From NCBI GenBank assembly GCA_036496605.1, contig DASXKV010000010.1, positions 21,738-85,737 on the forward strand: a stretch of DNA of 64,000 nucleotides, in the 5' to 3' direction. The translations under genes and the position numbers were made by a program. The stretch is from Gemmatimonadaceae bacterium (lineage in GTDB: Bacteria; Gemmatimonadota; Gemmatimonadetes; Gemmatimonadales; Gemmatimonadaceae). The notes under the pieces were generated by a model, which ran no database searches, was not told the DNA's origin, and worked only from the letters and a program-made list of their open reading frames with translations. Shown piece by piece: positions 8,212-16,052 of the stretch. How positions within the stretch are numbered: position 1 is the stretch's first letter; each line of letters opens with the position of its first letter.

Positions 8212-8937
8212 TTACTCTGCGTTAGTCCGAAGCGTTGCCAACACCTCGACCCAAGTCCGCGCGGTTGAGAGCGGTCCATCGGCGCGATCTGCGTCGGGCG
8301 CGGCGAACCAGATCGGACGCATCCCGGCCGCCTGCGCCCCCGCGACATCGGTATCGAGCCGATCGCCGACGAACCAGATATCCGACGCGCAGATGCCGAG
8401 CAGTCCCGCCGCCGTCTCGAAGAGCAGGGGGTTCGGCTTACGTACTGCGTAATCGGCAGACGCAACGACGACCTCGAGGTGATCGGCGAGGCCGTGCTTC
8501 GAGAGCTCGTGGCGAATCACCTCGCCGCGAAATGAGGAATTGCTCACGACCCCGAGCCGAACACCGGCGTCGTGAAGTGTGTCGAGTGCTTCGCGTGCTC
8601 CCGGCATCGGGTGCGTCGTGACCGAGGCGTCCCAGAAGGCCAGCTCGAGCTCGTCGAGCGAACGGGCAAAGCGAATGCCAAAGTAGTCGTAGATGAGCCG
8701 CGTGACCGCCGGCCACGGTGCCTCGATCTGAAACGCATCTCGGCGCGCACTGATCTCCTGGTTGATACGATGGACCCGCTCGATGATCGCGTCGACTGAC
8801 ACGTTAGGCGGTCGATATGCGACGTTCGTGAGCAGGATCTGCATGCCGGCCCTGGCGTCGAAGGCGGCCTCCTCGACGAGCGTGCCACCATAGTCGAGGA
8901 GCACAGCCTGCGGTGATGCACTCTTGCGATCCTTCAT
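8212..8937 (-). CDS. HAD-superfamily hydrolase with altered nucleophile motif
   Basis: The start at 8937 lies four bases after the stop of the MBL-fold gene. The four HAD motifs are present: LLDYGGTL (motif I, Asp15), VVSNSS (motif II), RKPNP (motif III Lys) and FVGDRLDTD (motif IV). Motif I reads D-Y-G-G-T, so the second Asp of the usual DxDxT is Gly. That Asp normally acts as acid/base in phosphatases, and phosphonatase-type HADs also replace it. The 241-residue length with a helical cap fits subclass I. The substrate is unknown. Confidence 0.85.
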   Translation of the reverse strand: MKDRKSASPQAVLLDYGGTLVEEAAFDARAGMQILLTNVAYRPPNVSVDAIIERVHRINQEISARRDAFQIEAPWPAVTRLIYDYFGIRFARSLDELELAFWDASVTTHPMPGAREALDTLHDAGVRLGVVSNSSFRGEVIRHELSKHGLADHLEVVVASADYAVRKPNPLLFETAAGLLGICASDIWFVGDRLDTDVAGAQAAGMRPIWFAAPDADRADGPLSTARTWVEVLATLRTNAE

Positions 8938-8941
8938 CGGC

Positions 8942-9715
8942 TTAGGCGAGCATCGTCGGCTCACCAGGTGCGAGCCATCGCAGCCGCTCGCGCAGTCCAG
9001 CCTCCGCGAAGGCGCGCTCGATCTCAGGACGCCCCTCGGAGAAGTGCGCCCACCCTTCGTAGTGCAGTGGAACGATGAGGGCTTGGGGCATTACGCGTGC
9101 GAGGAGCACGCCCTCGGCGCCGGTAAGGGTGAGATGCGCGGGGCCAACCTCGCGCACGCGCGCCGCGCCCATGAATGCGAAGACGACGCGGATGTCCGCC
9201 CGTCTGGCGATCTCCTCGACACCCTCGTACCACACCGTGTCGCCCGAGACGTAGACCGCGGGACCGCGCGCGTCGGATACGTCGGTGATGAGGAAACCTG
9301 TAACCGGGCCGCGGTCTCCTCCCGGCGGACCGTGTCGCGCCGGCGTCGCCGTCACGCGGAGTCGCGTGCCATTCGTCGACCCGAGGTCGATGCCTTGCCA
9401 CGGCGACAATCCAAACGCGCCAGCGCCGAGTCGCTCGGCTCCTGCCGGCGGCACGAACACGCGTCGCGCCCGCGACAGCATCGCGCGGCCGGCCCGGTCG
9501 AGATTATCGAAGTGGTGGTCGTGGCTGAGGATAACGGCGTCGATCTGCTCCAGTGCGTCGGCGGCGAGCGCGGGACCAATCGTCTTGCGAAGTGTATAGA
9601 CCGTCGTCTCATAGCTCGAACCCGCGGGATCGAAGGTTGGATCGGTGAGAAGGCGCAGCCCGCCAATCTCGATTAGCGCCGTGGGCCCGCCGACATAGGT
9701 TCCAGTGACGCGCAT
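8942..9715 (-). CDS. MBL-fold metal-dependent hydrolase (UlaG-like)
   Basis: The start at 9715 is fixed by a strong GGAGG Shine-Dalgarno sequence about ten bases upstream; the longer frame has no protein character. The 257 residues have the metallo-beta-lactamase core seen in UlaG and YtnP-like proteins: an early GGPTALIEIGGLRLLTDP, the metal motif SHDHHFDNLD, a later SGDT strand and LHYEGW near the end. These enzymes hydrolyse lactones or phosphoesters, but most have unknown substrates. It leads an operon with the HAD hydrolase and two hypothetical genes. The divergent trmO start is 40 bases away, so the promoters overlap. Confidence 0.88.
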   Translation of the reverse strand: MRVTGTYVGGPTALIEIGGLRLLTDPTFDPAGSSYETTVYTLRKTIGPALAADALEQIDAVILSHDHHFDNLDRAGRAMLSRARRVFVPPAGAERLGAGAFGLSPWQGIDLGSTNGTRLRVTATPARHGPPGGDRGPVTGFLITDVSDARGPAVYVSGDTVWYEGVEEIARRADIRVVFAFMGAARVREVGPAHLTLTGAEGVLLARVMPQALIVPLHYEGWAHFSEGRPEIERAFAEAGLRERLRWLAPGEPTMLA

Positions 9716-9755
9716 CCGTGAGATATCCTCCCTCGCTCTCCGTTTCGCGGATCGA

Positions 9756-10163
9756 ATGCACACGTTGAATCCTATCGGGCGAGTCAGCTCGCCGCTGACG
9801 AGTCGTGCCGACGCGCCGAAGCAGGGCGACGAGGGTGCGCCGCATGCCTGGCTCGTGCTCGACGCGGAGTTCGCGGACGGTGCGCGCGATCTCCGCGTCG
9901 GCCAGGAGATCTTCGTTTTCACCTGGCTGCATCAGGCGAACCGCAGCGTCCTGCGCGTGCGTCCGCGATGCAATCCTCGCGCGCGGCTCTATGGTGTGTT
10001 TAGTACTCGCTCACCAGATCGGCCGAATCCGATCGGGTTGCATCGCGTGACCGTCCTCGAGGTCGATGGCGACGCACGCATCCGCGTCGACGCCATGGAA
10101 GCGATCGACGGAACGCCGATCGTGGACATCAAGCCCGTGCTGAAGCCTGGGCGCGAGCGCTAA
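9756..10163 (+). CDS. trmO: TrmO-like tRNA (t6A37) N6-methyltransferase
   Basis: The 135-residue protein has the TsaA/TrmO signature YGVFSTRSPDRPNPIGLH and the later VTVLEVDGD and GTPIVDIKP blocks. It opens with the family-typical NPIGRVSSP. TrmO methylates N6-threonylcarbamoyladenosine at position 37 of tRNA-Thr using S-adenosylmethionine. The protein is short and lacks the extra C-terminal domain of E. coli TrmO, as in archaeal-type members. The ATG at 9756 avoids overlap with the divergent MBL gene. Confidence 0.85.
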   Translation: MHTLNPIGRVSSPLTSRADAPKQGDEGAPHAWLVLDAEFADGARDLRVGQEIFVFTWLHQANRSVLRVRPRCNPRARLYGVFSTRSPDRPNPIGLHRVTVLEVDGDARIRVDAMEAIDGTPIVDIKPVLKPGRER

Positions 10164-10177
10164 AGTCCCCACGGGAG

Positions 10178-10783
10178 TCACGCATCTTCGGCGTACGCAT
10201 ACCCCTTTTCGGCCAGTCGCTTTCCCGACATCTCGTAACCCATCGCCGGCATATCGCTCACGCCCGTCGCGTCGATCCAGGTGTTATAGAACTGGAACAG
10301 TGCGCAAACCGTGATCGCGTCGTATAGCGCTTCGTCCGTCCAGCCTGCCTTACGAGCACACTCGAGATCCGCCGCGGTGATCGACGTCGAATCCTCGACG
10401 ACCTTTGCGATCAAGGCGAATAGCGCGCGCTCCGCCTCCGAGATGGGCGCGGTGGTGTAATCTTCGAGTACCGCTGCGACGAGCGCCCGATCTCCCAACA
10501 ACTCCGCCGCGACCGCGGCGTGAGAGCCAATTCAGAAAGGACAGTCGTTGCGACGCGATGTGAACGCCGCGATGAGCTCGCGCTGGCCCGGCGACAGCGG
10601 CGACGGCCCGCGCATCACACCGTGCGTGAACCGTGCGAGATGATCGGTGCGGTCCGTCTTGAAGGCGAAGAGATGCTGAATCTGCGGAATCGGAATTCCC
10701 GCGCCGCGGAGTCTCGCCATCATCTCGCCACGGCTTCCCGTTGCCGGAAAGGATTCGACCCCCGGCAGGAACATTGGATGCAT
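10178..10783 (-). CDS. Carboxymuconolactone decarboxylase (AhpD-like) family protein, probable selenoprotein (in-frame TGA at 10532-10534)
   Basis: Two open frames, 10535-10783 and 10178-10531, are in the same frame and separated only by one TGA. Read through, they give 201 residues that match carboxymuconolactone-decarboxylase/AhpD-like peroxidase-related proteins in order and length: PIPQIQHLFAFK, then the active site, then a helical C-terminal half. The active site reads N-D-C-P-F-[TGA]-I-G-S-H, where the family has C-x-x-C-x-x-x-H, so the TGA replaces the resolving Cys. Selenocysteine at this place is known in AhpD-like proteins. A SECIS-like hairpin follows at 10502-10524. The gene starts 13 bases after the GNAT stop, so the two are probably co-transcribed. 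A nonsense mutation is the alternative, but both halves are well preserved. No sel genes are in the window. Confidence 0.8.
10502..10524 (-). promoter_or_regulatory. Bacterial SECIS-like hairpin downstream of the UGA
   Basis: On the mRNA strand the bases 8-30 after the UGA form CUC, a bulged A, CGCCGC, loop GGUC, GCGGCG, GAG. This gives nine base pairs with one bulge. The GGUC loop begins 18 bases after the UGA. From memory, the E. coli fdhF SECIS has a GGUC-containing loop at nearly the same distance. The hairpin is fully in the coding sequence, as is usual for bacterial SECIS elements. Confidence 0.72.
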
Positions 10784-10796
10784 GCGGTGCAACTCG

Positions 10797-11342
10797 TCAG
10801 GGATGCGTGACTTGCCAGATCTGCAACCGGCCGGACGGCTCTTCGATGGTTGCGACGTGCCCAAACCCTAGGCGCCGGGGCAGGGCTGCGCTAGGAGCAT
10901 TGCGCTCGTCGCAGTGTATCGTGACGCGCGACATGCCCGGCAGCGACAGCGCGAGGTCGATTGCGGCGCGCGCGGCCTCGGTCGCGAAGCCCTGGCCCGT
11001 TACGTCGGCGCGCAGCCAGTAGCCGATCTCGATGTGATCGGCGCTGTCGAAGGGGACGCGACCCCACTGCGCTCGTGGGAAGAGGCTCACTTCACCGATG
11101 AGACAAGACTCGGTGGTGAAGAGCGCGTAGCGCCACTCACGGCCGTCGTCGAAGGCCGCCGCGTACGTCTCGAGACGCTTGGTGAGCACTCCGGGCTCCG
11201 CGGGCGTGGCAACGCGCGCGGGGATCCACGGCGCCAGATGTGCGTGGTTCGCCTCGAGGATTGGCCCCAGCTCGGGCGCATCCGTCGCACGCCAGCGCCT
11301 CAGCACCAGGCGCGGCGTGCGCAGCTGATCCGGTACAATCAA
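10797..11342 (-). CDS. GNAT N-acetyltransferase, RimJ/RimL type
   Basis: The 181-residue protein opens with LRTPRLVLRRW, as in RimJ/RimL ribosomal-protein acetyltransferases. The acetyl-CoA loop is G-Q-G-F-A-T-E-A (about residue 116), and a C-terminal block N-A-P-S-A-A-L-P-R-R-L-G-F follows the fold's usual order. The start is a TTG immediately after an octamer CGTTAGGC copy (11344-11351), without a clear Shine-Dalgarno sequence, so the start is uncertain. It precedes the selenoprotein gene by 13 bases. The substrate is unknown. Confidence 0.85.
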   Translation of the reverse strand: MIVPDQLRTPRLVLRRWRATDAPELGPILEANHAHLAPWIPARVATPAEPGVLTKRLETYAAAFDDGREWRYALFTTESCLIGEVSLFPRAQWGRVPFDSADHIEIGYWLRADVTGQGFATEAARAAIDLALSLPGMSRVTIHCDERNAPSAALPRRLGFGHVATIEEPSGRLQIWQVTHP

Positions 11343-11379
11343 TGCCTAACGACCGTCGTCCAAATGAGACTGCCCGCCG

Positions 11380-11832
11380 TCACGTCCCTTTGTTGGTGTC
11401 GGGACGCTTCGTCGTGATGATGATGACGCCATTCGCGCCGCGTACCCCGTACATCGCGGTCTCGGCCGGATTCTTCAAGACCTTGATCGTATCGATGTCG
11501 TACGGATTGACGCCGTTGAGGGCGCCGCCCGGGCCAGGCGTCACCGGAACGCCGTCGATCACGAAGAGCGGCTCGCTCCCGCTGTAGAACGACGGGACGC
11601 CGCGAATGCGGATGGCGATGCTGCCGTCCGACACCCGCTGGACGATGATTCCCGGCACCTTCGCCTCGAGAATCTGCTCGATTGGTTGGCCGGCGCTGTG
11701 CGAGATGTCGTCAGCCGTCACCATCGGCTGCTGTGCTGTCTGCGCTTGGCTCGTGTGCCCAGAGGCGCAACCGATCGCCAGCCCAACGAGAACGAACAGG
11801 GCCAGCGTCATGCGTGATGTCGCGGAAGTCAT
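11380..11832 (-). CDS. Plug-domain-only lipoprotein (SusC/TonB plug-like)
   Basis: A strong AAGGAGGG sequence about eight bases upstream fixes the ATG at 11832. The signal peptide ends in a lipobox (LAIGC). The mature 120 residues are a TonB plug: IAIRIRGVPSF, LFVIDGVPV, then DIDTIKVLKNPAETAMYGVRGANGVIIITTK, which is the SusC-type plug end. No barrel follows. Stand-alone plug lipoproteins are frequent in Bacteroidota and Gemmatimonadota-like genomes. They may tether to a barrel or serve as signalling modules, but this is inference. Confidence 0.75.
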   Translation of the reverse strand: MTSATSRMTLALFVLVGLAIGCASGHTSQAQTAQQPMVTADDISHSAGQPIEQILEAKVPGIIVQRVSDGSIAIRIRGVPSFYSGSEPLFVIDGVPVTPGPGGALNGVNPYDIDTIKVLKNPAETAMYGVRGANGVIIITTKRPDTNKGT

Positions 11833-11962
11833 GGGCGTTTGCCCTCCTTACCGCACGTCCAAATAGAAAAGCACGCGCCGGACCGAGTGTCCGGCGCTGC
11901 TGTCGAACAAATAGCTCGTTGGGCGCCAGGGGCAAGCCTCGATTCGGTCACGACGCCAAATA

Positions 11963-12388
11963 TCAACCCTTGCGTCCTTTGCGCGCCGAGCGGCGCGTTG
12001 GCGCCGCCGCCTTTGGTTTGTCCGGCTTCGTCAACTCGCGAGGCGACTGGCTCGCCCAGGCGTCCGCAAGGAGAACTTTCAAATCAGCCACGGTGACAGC
12101 GTCGAGCCGCACGAGGACGGCGGGAAATCCGCTGTAGTGCGGCTCGGTGAAGAACTTCTTCGAGTCGGTGGCGAGGATGAGATCCCGCTGGCTGAGGTTG
12201 AGGGTTCGGATTGCCATCACGCCGTCATTGGGGACACGCGGCTTCTTCGGATTCACCCGTTCCTTCCAGACCCAGGCGAATCCCTTGAGCTTGCCTTTGT
12301 TCCACACCGAGAACGCAAAATCGTCCTTGGCTTCCTCGGTCTCCGGGAAGGAGAGCGCGATACGCCGGACGTCAGCCTGCGTCGCCAT
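11963..12388 (-). CDS. MmcQ/YjbR-family DNA-binding-like protein
   Basis: The 141-residue protein begins with the family-typical MATQADVRRIALSFPETEE and has the later YSGFPAVLVRLD and LADAWASQSPRELT blocks. The CyaY-like fold of this family is linked to DNA binding by structure only. A basic tail (APTRRSARKGRKG) could also contact nucleic acid. The octamer CGTTAGGC lies five bases upstream of the ATG, where a ribosome binding site would be, with only a weak AGG match. Confidence 0.85.
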   Translation of the reverse strand: MATQADVRRIALSFPETEEAKDDFAFSVWNKGKLKGFAWVWKERVNPKKPRVPNDGVMAIRTLNLSQRDLILATDSKKFFTEPHYSGFPAVLVRLDAVTVADLKVLLADAWASQSPRELTKPDKPKAAAPTRRSARKGRKG

Positions 12389-12437
12389 GGCTGCCTAACG
12401 TTTTTGGCAATGGTTTCACGATCTCCAAGCTCCAGTC

Positions 12438-12998
12438 CTAGTCACTCGTCCAGTAGTCACCATAGCGCGTGACCAATCCCACCTCGTCCAACTCGAGCAC
12501 CGCTCGAAATTGTCCGCCGGAGCTTTCGTATAGATACTGGTGCTCCGCCTGGCGCGTGTAAACCTGCTCGAGCGACACGAATTCCATTTCAGGAAAGCGC
12601 AGCCATGCGGCGCGCACTGCTGCCGCACCGCCGACTTGAAGCGTTAGGCGCCGAATCGGGAGCGTGTTCGTCGCCGGCGTGAAACCCAGATCGACGTCGA
12701 CGGCGCCGGCAACCTGCGGCTGCTCGACGCCGTCGCGCGTCCAGCGTCCAGTAGGAACGTCGTGCGCAATCGCGGTCCGCACCGGCTGGCGTCCGATCGT
12801 GCCCGAGACGTCGGCGCGGAGCGTGCACCACGCGTGATCGCACTGAACCACATACTCCAGACGATATTCCCGCGCGTCGTCGAGACGCCCCTCGACGACA
12901 CCGCCGAGCGACCAGCCTTGGCCCCTCGGCGCGAGGCGCGCCGTCTCGAGCGCGGGATGGTCGAGACGGCGCCAGCGAATGATCCGATCGCTCGTCAG
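12438..12998 (-). CDS. Putative glycolipid-binding protein (DUF1089 family), possible CTG start
   Basis: Homology-like sequence begins at I-I-R-W-R-R-L-D-H-P and runs to the end, with the family blocks V-D-L-G-F-T-P-A-T-N-T-L-P-I-R-R-L and A-A-W-L-R-F-P-E. The frame has no ATG, GTG or TTG near this point. A CTG at 12998-12996 overlaps the stop of the upstream nuclease gene as CTGA, matching the four-base overlaps used elsewhere in this window. That start gives 186 residues, the usual family length. The family is named from a structure suggesting glycolipid binding; function is unproven. Confidence 0.75.
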   Translation of the reverse strand: MTSDRIIRWRRLDHPALETARLAPRGQGWSLGGVVEGRLDDAREYRLEYVVQCDHAWCTLRADVSGTIGRQPVRTAIAHDVPTGRWTRDGVEQPQVAGAVDVDLGFTPATNTLPIRRLTLQVGGAAAVRAAWLRFPEMEFVSLEQVYTRQAEHQYLYESSGGQFRAVLELDEVGLVTRYGDYWTSD

Positions 12999-15853
12999 GT
13001 CCGTAATACGTTCTGGATACGGTGGATCATATCCGTCAACTGCTGCGCCGCCTCGGGTGACATGCGACCCGAGATCACCGCCGCACCGATCTTGTTGATC
13101 AACGCGCCGAGCTCGTTGAACGCAGGCGTCATGTCGCCGCGCTGGATCTGCTTCGCGGCAGCGTCGATCGATGCGAAGAGTGGTTGCGGTTGAGCGATCG
13201 CGCCACTCTCGGCGAGGAGTTGCACCTGTGTCGACATTTCCTTCGTCGCCGCGAACGGAGTCATGACGCTCACCGTCGACGACGACGAGCCGCCCGCACC
13301 TCCATCGTCGGAGACGGTTACCGTGACGCGGAACGTGCCTGCGCTCCCATAGACGTGCGACAGTGTGAAGCTCTTCCCGGCAAGCGTCAACGGTTGCGGC
13401 CCACTGCCGTCGCCGTAGTCGACGGTCCCCGTCCATGAATCGGTGCCCGGATCGGCGAAGCCGGCGCTCGCTGAATAGGTCTCGCCAGCGATGAGGCTCG
13501 CTCCGGCGGGCGCGGTCACCACGGGTGCTACGTCATCCACCATTAGCGTTTGCGAAACCGTGCTCGGCCAACCGATCGCATCGGTCACCGTCAGCGTCGC
13601 CGCGTAGGGTCCGAAATGCGCGAAGGTGTGCGACGTCGTGCGTCCAGTCGCCGTCGCGCCGTCGCTGAACTGCCACGAGTATGTCAGCGCGTTGGAGATG
13701 CCCGACTGGCTGAGGTCCGCGTCACTCGAGGATGAAGCGTCGAAGGTTACGGGACTACCTTCCCGGGCATTCCCGGTGACAGCGTATTGCGCAATTGGCG
13801 CGCGATCCCCGACCTCGAGTGCGTCCCGATAGACGGATTGGAGCAGCGAGAAGAAGTTGTAACCAGTCCCTTGCTCGATTTTCGCGACGGTCGTCAGGTA
13901 CTTGGACCAGGGATCGTTCCGAACGCCAGCCACGTTAGGCATGTTGACGGCGAGAATCGTGATGCCGGCGAGGTCGCTCCATCCCTGTACATTCGCGCGC
14001 GCGAACGGATTACCCGCGTTCCGCGGCCCGATGAGCGCGATCTTCCAGGTGCTGTCCGGAATCGCGACCTTCCCTTCGTTCTTGAGGAAGGTGAGGGCAT
14101 GCGACTGGCTGTACAGCGGGCCGGTGATGATGTACACCGCGCGGCCGCTGCGATTCGCCGAATCGGCGAGCGCGTTCTCGAATTGCGCCCAGACGCCTTG
14201 ATTCAGATCCGCCTGCTGAGGGACGACGTTTGTCAGATAAAAAGTCGACGCATTGTCGACGTTACCTGCCGTACGATCGGCCGAGCGCGTCATATGGCCG
14301 CGGTCGTAACCGCCGTTGGTGTAATCGGCGGTGAGTATTTGCTTATCGGCTGGGAGTGTCGGATCGGCGGTGAAGCAGTTGCAGCGATCCTGGCCGGCGA
14401 CCATCTGCCGTGAGTCGAGCTCGTATGACACCCAATTCGGCGTCCCGTGCGACTCGTTGTACGACAAAGTGTACTGCGTGCGGCGAATGAGCAGGTCGTT
14501 CGGGTTCGACGATGTTGCCGGCGTCGGATCGCCGAATTCGTCGTTGACGGCGTAGATCGATGCAGGCGCCGCGGCCGGCGTCTCGATCGCAACCGGATGC
14601 GAGACGAAGCTGTAGGTTGGTCCGCCCCCAACGGGTGTCGCGGTGACCTTGAAGCCCGGACGCGACGTGCCGTCACTTGGCGGGGCGACGCCGGCGATGA
14701 TGCCGGTGTTCTCCACCGTGGCGATCGTCGCCATTGTCGGGTCGACCGCCTCGAACGTGAAGGTCGCCGGGATAACCGTGCCGCCATCGGCGGTTCGCGC
14801 GGTCGCGAAGAGCTGCGTCTGGAATCCAGGCGGGAAGCTCGTCGAGGAACTACTCACGTCGATCCAATTGATCGTCGGCGTGGTGATGGCGATCGTCAGC
14901 GTGCCCTTCGCGGTGATGTTGTCGTCGGTCGCGGTCGCCGTGATCGTGACTGGCGTTGCGCTCGCTGCGACAGCGGTGACTTTGCCAGTTGCGTCGACCG
15001 TCGCGACACTCACGTCGCTCGTTGTCCAGGTGATCGTCGCCGTGGTGACGGTTTGATTATTCGCGTCCTGCGCGGTCGCAGCGAGCTGCGCCGAGCTCCC
15101 GGCGGTGAGGTTCGTTGGTCCGGCGACAACCACATGATCGAGCGGGCCTAACGGCAGCGCGCCGGCGCAGACGTGGACGGGGCTCGCGCTGTTGCGCGGT
15201 GCTGGAGCGCCCGTCGAGAAATCAGCCGATGGATCGCCGGTGTACGCACAGCCGGTCGGCGGCGTGTTCGCCACCGGATCCTTGCGGAAGGCAGCGGTGG
15301 TGTTGCTCAACGTCGCGGTAAAGGGGCGGCAGTTGGTCCCTGTACCGTAGCTCACGAGGTCGACGACGCTGTGATTGGAGGTGTCCGGACATGCACCGAT
15401 CGCGGTGGTCGTTTGCGCAACCAGTACCTTACCCGAGCCGGCAGCCATCGCGATGCTGCCGGTGGCGTTCGGTGTCGGTAGGGAGACGGTTCCACCGGTG
15501 CCCGCCGCCTCCTGCACGAGGTAGTAACTGCCGGGAGTAATCGAACCGCTGAGTGCGGTCGTTTGCGTGAACGATCCAGCCGCCGACGCGTACTGCACGC
15601 TCCAGCCGGCGAGCGAAACGTTCTGGCTGCCAGGATTGAACAGCTCGATGAAATCGTTCTTGAGCGTCGCGCCCGAATTTCCGCCGCCGCCGTAAATCTG
15701 ACTGATCACGATCGTGGGCGTCCTTACCGTCACGTCCGCGTTGAAGCCTTGCGGCGTGATAGCCGATCTCACGGCAGTCGGCGAGTCCTTGCAGGAGAGA
15801 ATGCTCGCTCCAAACAACAGCAGGAGCGCAGGGCGTGCGGCGGGGAATCGCAT
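12995..15853 (-). CDS. Large lipoprotein DNA/RNA non-specific endonuclease with lamin-tail, Ig-like and PKD domains
   Basis: The 952-residue protein has a lipoprotein signal (SILSC, Cys at about 21). Its domains in order are a lamin-tail-like domain (about residues 45-230, VISQIYGGGGNSG and FIELFNPG), BIG2-like Ig repeats (about 240-430), a NUC1-type nuclease (about 435-700), PKD-like repeats (about 705-870) and a C-terminal helical domain. The nuclease motif is YDRGHMTRSADRT with the catalytic His, and N-V-V-P-Q...L-N-Q-G-V-W supplies the metal-binding Asn. It should be a surface-anchored nuclease that degrades extracellular DNA and RNA, for nutrition or phosphate. The glycolipid-binding-like gene follows with a CTGA overlap. 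Confidence 0.88.
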   Translation of the reverse strand: MRFPAARPALLLLFGASILSCKDSPTAVRSAITPQGFNADVTVRTPTIVISQIYGGGGNSGATLKNDFIELFNPGSQNVSLAGWSVQYASAAGSFTQTTALSGSITPGSYYLVQEAAGTGGTVSLPTPNATGSIAMAAGSGKVLVAQTTTAIGACPDTSNHSVVDLVSYGTGTNCRPFTATLSNTTAAFRKDPVANTPPTGCAYTGDPSADFSTGAPAPRNSASPVHVCAGALPLGPLDHVVVAGPTNLTAGSSAQLAATAQDANNQTVTTATITWTTSDVSVATVDATGKVTAVAASATPVTITATATDDNITAKGTLTIAITTPTINWIDVSSSSTSFPPGFQTQLFATARTADGGTVIPATFTFEAVDPTMATIATVENTGIIAGVAPPSDGTSRPGFKVTATPVGGGPTYSFVSHPVAIETPAAAPASIYAVNDEFGDPTPATSSNPNDLLIRRTQYTLSYNESHGTPNWVSYELDSRQMVAGQDRCNCFTADPTLPADKQILTADYTNGGYDRGHMTRSADRTAGNVDNASTFYLTNVVPQQADLNQGVWAQFENALADSANRSGRAVYIITGPLYSQSHALTFLKNEGKVAIPDSTWKIALIGPRNAGNPFARANVQGWSDLAGITILAVNMPNVAGVRNDPWSKYLTTVAKIEQGTGYNFFSLLQSVYRDALEVGDRAPIAQYAVTGNAREGSPVTFDASSSSDADLSQSGISNALTYSWQFSDGATATGRTTSHTFAHFGPYAATLTVTDAIGWPSTVSQTLMVDDVAPVVTAPAGASLIAGETYSASAGFADPGTDSWTGTVDYGDGSGPQPLTLAGKSFTLSHVYGSAGTFRVTVTVSDDGGAGGSSSSTVSVMTPFAATKEMSTQVQLLAESGAIAQPQPLFASIDAAAKQIQRGDMTPAFNELGALINKIGAAVISGRMSPEAAQQLTDMIHRIQNVLRT

Positions 15854-15933
15854 GCGATGAGGGGTGCAATGAATTGAATTGGGAGCGGACGGCGTAAGGT
15901 GCTAACCTCGACGCCTTCGCGCGTCACGATCGT

Positions 15934-15958
15934 GTCTCGGAAGGAACACGGCCGAGAC
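15934..15958. terminator. Hairpin between the kinase operon and the nuclease gene
   Basis: GTCTCGG (15934-15940) and CCGAGAC (15952-15958) form a perfect seven-base stem around an eleven-base loop. It lies about 95 bases past the kinase stop and about 80 bases before the nuclease start on the same strand. It has no T-run, so it may be a terminator or an operator. Confidence 0.35.
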
Positions 15959-16052
15959 CGAAGCCGTGGAAACTGGGGGTGACGCGCGAATTCGCAATAG
16001 CTGAAATTGCGGTCCTGTCAAAACGCCCTAACCAGCGACCGCGGCTGCGCCT

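Noticed and set aside
10532..10534. Simple nonsense mutation in the carboxymuconolactone-decarboxylase gene
   Set aside because: Both halves are conserved, the TGA hits a redox Cys position and a SECIS-like hairpin follows. It remains the main alternative.
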